Positions 60,198 through 64,000 of a DNA stretch of 64,000 nt are shown in pieces; the first letter of the stretch is position 1; each line of letters begins with the position of its first letter. The notes under the pieces were generated by a model. It was given only the letters and a program-made list of their open reading frames with translations. It searched no databases and was not told where the DNA came from. The DNA is from Megachile rotundata (lineage: Eukaryota > Arthropoda > Insecta > Hymenoptera > Megachilidae). A program made the position numbers and the translations under genes. Where the stretch lies: assembly GCF_050947335.1 (NCBI RefSeq), contig NC_134995.1:8470501-8534500 (forward strand), written 5' to 3'.

Positions 60198-62566
60198 TTA
60201 TCGTGCTCACCGAACTGACACCCGTACACGCGTGTACCGCGACGAGTCGAAGAGTTAACGTGGAAGAGTGAACGAGGTCCAGAGCGGCCGAAACTCTGGA
60301 CGCAAGATCGACCGATCTCGACAAGGGACTTCACGTGTATACACCTTAGAACTGACCGGCCCTGGACCCCGGCAGCGGCGGTCTAGCATCCTCTGCAGAG
60401 GGAGGAAGAGCCAGCCAAGGGGCATGTGAAGAGAACGAGACGAGCAAACGGTGGATGAAAAAGGAGCACGGCAGAGAGAGAGCGAGAGGGAGGACGAGTA
60501 GGAGCAGCAATTCGTGGCGGGCTGGAGAGCGAACCATCCATCACCGAGGGCTCAAAGCCGTATCTTCTGGTGACCAGTACCCGCCGCGACCGGTGCTGGA
60601 TGCCAAAGCACGGCCAAATATTGTGAAAGGTCCAGAAAAGGCAGGAACGTGAAATAAATTTGCTCTGCCGGCAGGGCAGAGGAGGAGAGCCGAGGTGCCG
60701 AGAGTAACAGCGACCCACGGAGATGAAGGGAGAAAGGTAGAAGGATGATACTCTTCTGGGTAGCTCGAAAGGTTGCGCCTTGTACTTGTGCGTGTCGAGG
60801 TGGAGAGAGGAAGAAGGCTCTTTAACCACTGTCGGCTCTTTGAACCCTGCTTGCGTCGTCCTTTTCTATCTGGCCCGTTTCTCTCTCTTACGTGCTTTCT
60901 TTCTCTGACACACTCAACTGCAAACTGGCCAGCCTCGGAACACTGAACAGCGCCATTTACATTTTACGCGCGAAAATACGCTTGACGGGCCGGAGCCAAT
61001 CATCGCACCCCAACCTAACAGTTTGCCCGCGTTGTGGGTGCGCGATGGAATGCTTGAAACCGTGTACATCGATCTTCACTTGGTGTCTCCATCATGTTCT
61101 TTGGTAGAACCCAGAAAAATATAAGAAAAACCTAAGGGAAGCTTAGGCAGGAACCAAACACCACATCCTTAGGCTACCTATGAATCCTCTCTGCGTTATC
61201 CATTTGTTTAAGTGCCATATGTCTAAGTGCTGGGTTGCCTTAAGTATTCTTATTAGATCATTTATGAGTTTCCATCCACTCCAAAGTGTTTATGTAATCT
61301 AGAACCTAAAGGAACATATGGAGAATCCAGGAGCCCAGGAAGGACGTTCACATTACTTAGCAGCTTGGTCCCCATAGTCTACAATCTACAGTTTAGAGTC
61401 CAGAGTAAGAAACACAAGGAAACTTGAAGAACCTACGAGCTTAGAAGAAGCTGTAGAACTTAATCTAGATCTCATATATTTTGTTCTACCTTAAGAGAGA
61501 TGGTACTCACTATGAAAACAGTAAAAAATATATAAATTGTTTTGATATGATGCACGCAAATATTTACCAAAATGTCCCAAAAAATTTGGTAAAGTCCCAG
61601 TTATGGTTTCTGAAAGGTATCCGAGTTACTCCCGCATGGTTAAGGAGGTATCACACAGGTAAAGGACACAGCGAAGCGCGATCTTTCATCCTGAGAATCA
61701 CGTTTTACGATCCCCGATCCCTCTTCGTCCCGGCGGCCTATTGATGCTTGTTAACGTAGCAGCACCTTGATCGTGCTCTCGGCCCATAATCTCCGCGAAC
61801 GCCACGGATCCTCTCTCGTCAGTGGATTAATAATCCGAGGAGAACTCGAGGGGAGCGAAAAAGGGAGACGACGCAGCGCCGGCTCGGCCGAAGCGGAGGA
61901 GAGACAGAAAAAGGCAAACAGAGATAAAAAACCGGGAGGGAAGCGGCGGAGAAGCAACAGGGGAGAGGGACAAGAAACGGGACGGCGAGACCGGTGGATG
62001 AAGAAGGAGAGAGAAGTGGAAGGGTACAGAGATCGTAGCTCGTAAGTTAGCACGTGGTCGAGGCGAGCCGTGTGAAGGAAACCGAGAAGCGGGAAAGAAG
62101 AGGTGGAAGCGTAGTCGAGTGGGCTTACCACCTCGTCTCCTTTCTTTGCCCACTGACGCAGATAAAATTCTACATGGCCCTTGTGAACGTGACACGTGAA
62201 ACTGTTTCCCGCGACGAATAGTAATATAACCGCGGTGCGCGGGGAGCCACGGCTCCTTTGAAGTTAGGCCCGTCTTTCGTGGATCATTTCTGGCCGCGCA
62301 GTGTTTTGCATCAAAGAGGCCTACGTGAAAAAACGACAAAAGGGCCCGAGCAAGTCGAGAGAACCCCTTTTCATTCTCACCTACTCAACGCGTACAATGG
62401 AAAGCCGTACAATGAGCCGATGCCCGCGTACAAATTGCCCTGTCGTTTAAGCGTCCTACCGTGGCCGTCCCGTTCCTCGGCCGGGTAACGAGACGGCTAC
62501 CTAATTAGAATTCCATTTCGCGCTCCTGTCGGCGGCAATATCGCGCGATCTACACGATCCTTCGTT
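60198..62566. other. GC-rich, CpG-rich DNA with gagag tracts
   Basis: Contains gcagagagagagcgagaggg at about 60463-60490 and similar purine tracts at 61850-62030, typical of insect promoter/intron DNA near active genes. No frame has recognised domains. 61100-61500 is AT-richer and unique. Confidence 0.4.
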
Positions 62567-62572
62567 ACTTAC

Positions 62573-62624
62573 GCCACTGTCAGCGCCTCCACCTTTAGCT
62601 GTACCTCTTCGGGGGCCTCCTCAT
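62573..62624 (-). CDS. Candidate 52-nt coding exon of an unidentified gene
   Basis: Minus-strand segment ending in GTGGC followed by a perfect GTAAGT donor (62567-62572). Upstream, at about 62640-62692, the minus strand has a long C/T tract and the first AG after it is at 62625-62626, giving a 52-nt exon. In the frame EEAPEEVQLKVEALTV most codons begin with G. It leaves two bases for the next exon, which fits the weak acceptor of the candidate exon near 60171 (1-nt completion), so both may belong to one minus-strand gene. No family recognised. The open frame extends upstream to about 63189, but that part is low-complexity Arg/Ser/Pro translation and is not supported. Confidence 0.3.
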
Positions 62625-62629
62625 CTTCG

Positions 62630-64000
62630 CGGCCCGTCCAGGAGACAGCGTGTGGACCCGGGAGGGAGAGGGGCCGGGAGAAAGGAGAGACGGGCACGTA
62701 GCCCCGGTCTCGAGCCGGCGAACTCCCGGCTGGGAAGAAGAGCGAAGTCAAGCAAGAATTTCCCGTGGTGGAAACGAGTCGGGGCCCGAGGAGGCGAAAA
62801 AAAAACGAGAAAAACGCGGGAAAAGAGGAGAAAAAGAAGCGCGGGAGGAAACGAGACGGAGACCCGTGCGCGGAGAGAGACAGACGATAGAAAGAATGGG
62901 ACGAAAGCGGAACGGAGATGGAAGAACGGGCAAGGAAGAATAGGAAGAGCGAAGAAGCGAGCGCAAGACCACACAGGACGCGGCACGCGCGCGCTCTACC
63001 GGGTGGGCCAGCGCACGACGGCTTCGGGCCTGCTCGTGTTAAGTCGGGCCCGTTCGTGCGTCCTCGGCTGGGCCCGGTGGTCGAGTACAGCCGAGGCCAC
63101 ACAGATCGCGCACGCGCGAACGCTTCCTGGGTGGCATTCGCCTGCCGGCCGGCAGGCCGAGCGTAAGGTACTTCTTCTTTCCGTTCCACCGTGGGCCGTA
63201 CAACCTGTTAGTGTCGTGCCATCCACGCATTATGCCCCTCGTTCTCTCCTCGTCTTTCACAGCTACTCTCGCTACCTGTCTCCTGCTCTCTCTTCACGCT
63301 CGCTCTTTCTCTCGCCCAGCCAAGGGAGCGCCTCGAGGCCTCCTCCTGCCTCGGGTACCTCCGGCATCACGAGCTTCTAATAAGATTCCAATTTGTCAAT
63401 TAGGGGGAGGACGGGATCCGGGCGCATCTTCTCTTTTCTCCTTCACCGCCACCTTCTCTTCTCCTCCCCTGTCTTCTCTTTCTCGCCGCGTTAGCACCTG
63501 CCTCGCATTAACGACGTGCAACTGCGACACTTGAGCGGCTGCCGTACCAGACGTAATCTCCGTGCGATCTCGCGAGAGACCGGACCGAACGCTCCCAGCT
63601 ACCTTTATCGCTTAACGATACGACGGTGATTTTTTTTTCTTTTTTCTTCCTTTTGTTTGATTTCGCGAATGTCGAGATGCCTCGTTCGATTTGTCGATGA
63701 TTGATGAGCGTCAACGCGAGTTTTTTGCCGAGAAAGAGAACAACGTCGGGAGAAAAATTTCTCACCGACATGATGACCCGTGGCTGCGTGAGACCTCGAC
63801 GCGTCAGTTTCACCGCCGCAGTGCCGCGATTACATCGCGTGTACGAAGTTCTTACGCACACGCCAACGTAATGAGGTTCGCCGCTGCGAGCTGCATTCTC
63901 GTGACGCGAGCCACCCGCTGGGCTTTCGCTCGAGACCGTGTTGGAAACCGAGAACGATTTCGGAGAAAATAATCGTCAGATTTCTCGGTAAGCTTCACTC
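62630..64000. other. Very GC-rich purine/pyrimidine-skewed DNA, promoter-like
   Basis: 62640-62900 is purine-rich on the plus strand (gggagggagaggggccggga, gaaaaagaagcgcggg), 63220-63500 pyrimidine-rich (ctctctcttcacgctcgctc). Overlapping Arg/Ser/Pro-rich frames in all phases (62569-63380) are compositional. A frame on the plus strand near 63691-63972 (containing IDERQREFFAEKENN) is more protein-like but has no family match I can name. Confidence 0.4.

Noticed and set aside
59822..60334. 170-codon minus-strand frame.
   Set aside because: The second half is Ser/Leu/Pro low complexity; another phase of the same strand looks more coding-like and ends at a donor.
62569..63380. Several frames of 70-240 codons on both strands.
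   Set aside because: All overlap one another and reflect purine/pyrimidine-skewed GC-rich DNA. Only the 52-nt segment next to a perfect donor was kept.
1..64000. Transposase, reverse transcriptase or viral genes.
   Set aside because: No frame showed catalytic motifs of these families; short frames outside the repeats have no recognisable domain.

Overview
The window is eukaryotic and almost entirely non-coding. Its one firmly recognised gene piece is the first coding exon of hedgehog (hh), on the minus strand at 54690-55073. The exon carries the mature-protein N-terminus CGPGRG and ends, in phase 0, right after GADRLMTQ at a GT donor, the position where vertebrate hedgehog genes also have their first intron. 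AT-rich DNA, scattered CCTAACC/TTAGG-type pentamers and the bee-like residues of the exon suggest an insect, probably a hymenopteran. That assignment is inference.

The gene reads toward lower coordinates, and I find no second hh exon (RCKxKLN..., MNxWPG..., SLHYEGRA) below 54690. Positions 1-54689 are therefore most simply read as more than 54 kb of hh intron 1. This interval alternates between two kinds of DNA: (a) about thirty tandem-repeat arrays with units from 8 to about 250 bp, many with higher-order periods (75, 186, 198, 276, 357 bp); and (b) unique, more GC-balanced islands of roughly 300-1500 bp, which are the natural candidates for hh enhancers or other cis-regulatory DNA. The long open frames in this part are products of repeats whose sequence lacks stops, not genes. 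One unique-island frame (32640-33032, minus) has coding-like codon structure and is listed with low confidence.

From 55074 to 57230 lies the GC-rich 5' flank and leader of hh. It includes an upstream ATG frame that is in register with hh and separated from it by one TGA. From 57231 to 59700 the DNA is AT-rich, with a 155-bp tandem repeat. From 59700 to 64000 it is GC- and CpG-rich, with GAGA/CTCT tracts. Two short minus-strand segments there look like coding exons of an unidentified gene (ends at 60051 and 62573, each followed by a good GT donor).

The most interesting structure is inside the presumed hh intron: G-quadruplex-capable GGGGATTT arrays on the transcript strand, a nested foldback locus at 6990-7500, an inverted duplicate of a unique island (6538-6735 and 13533-13727), a 92-bp satellite organised as trimers, tandem hairpins just downstream of exon 1, and recurrent AAGATGGCG/CGCCAT (YY1/Pleiohomeotic-type) motifs. 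All alignments, periods and identities were worked out by eye.
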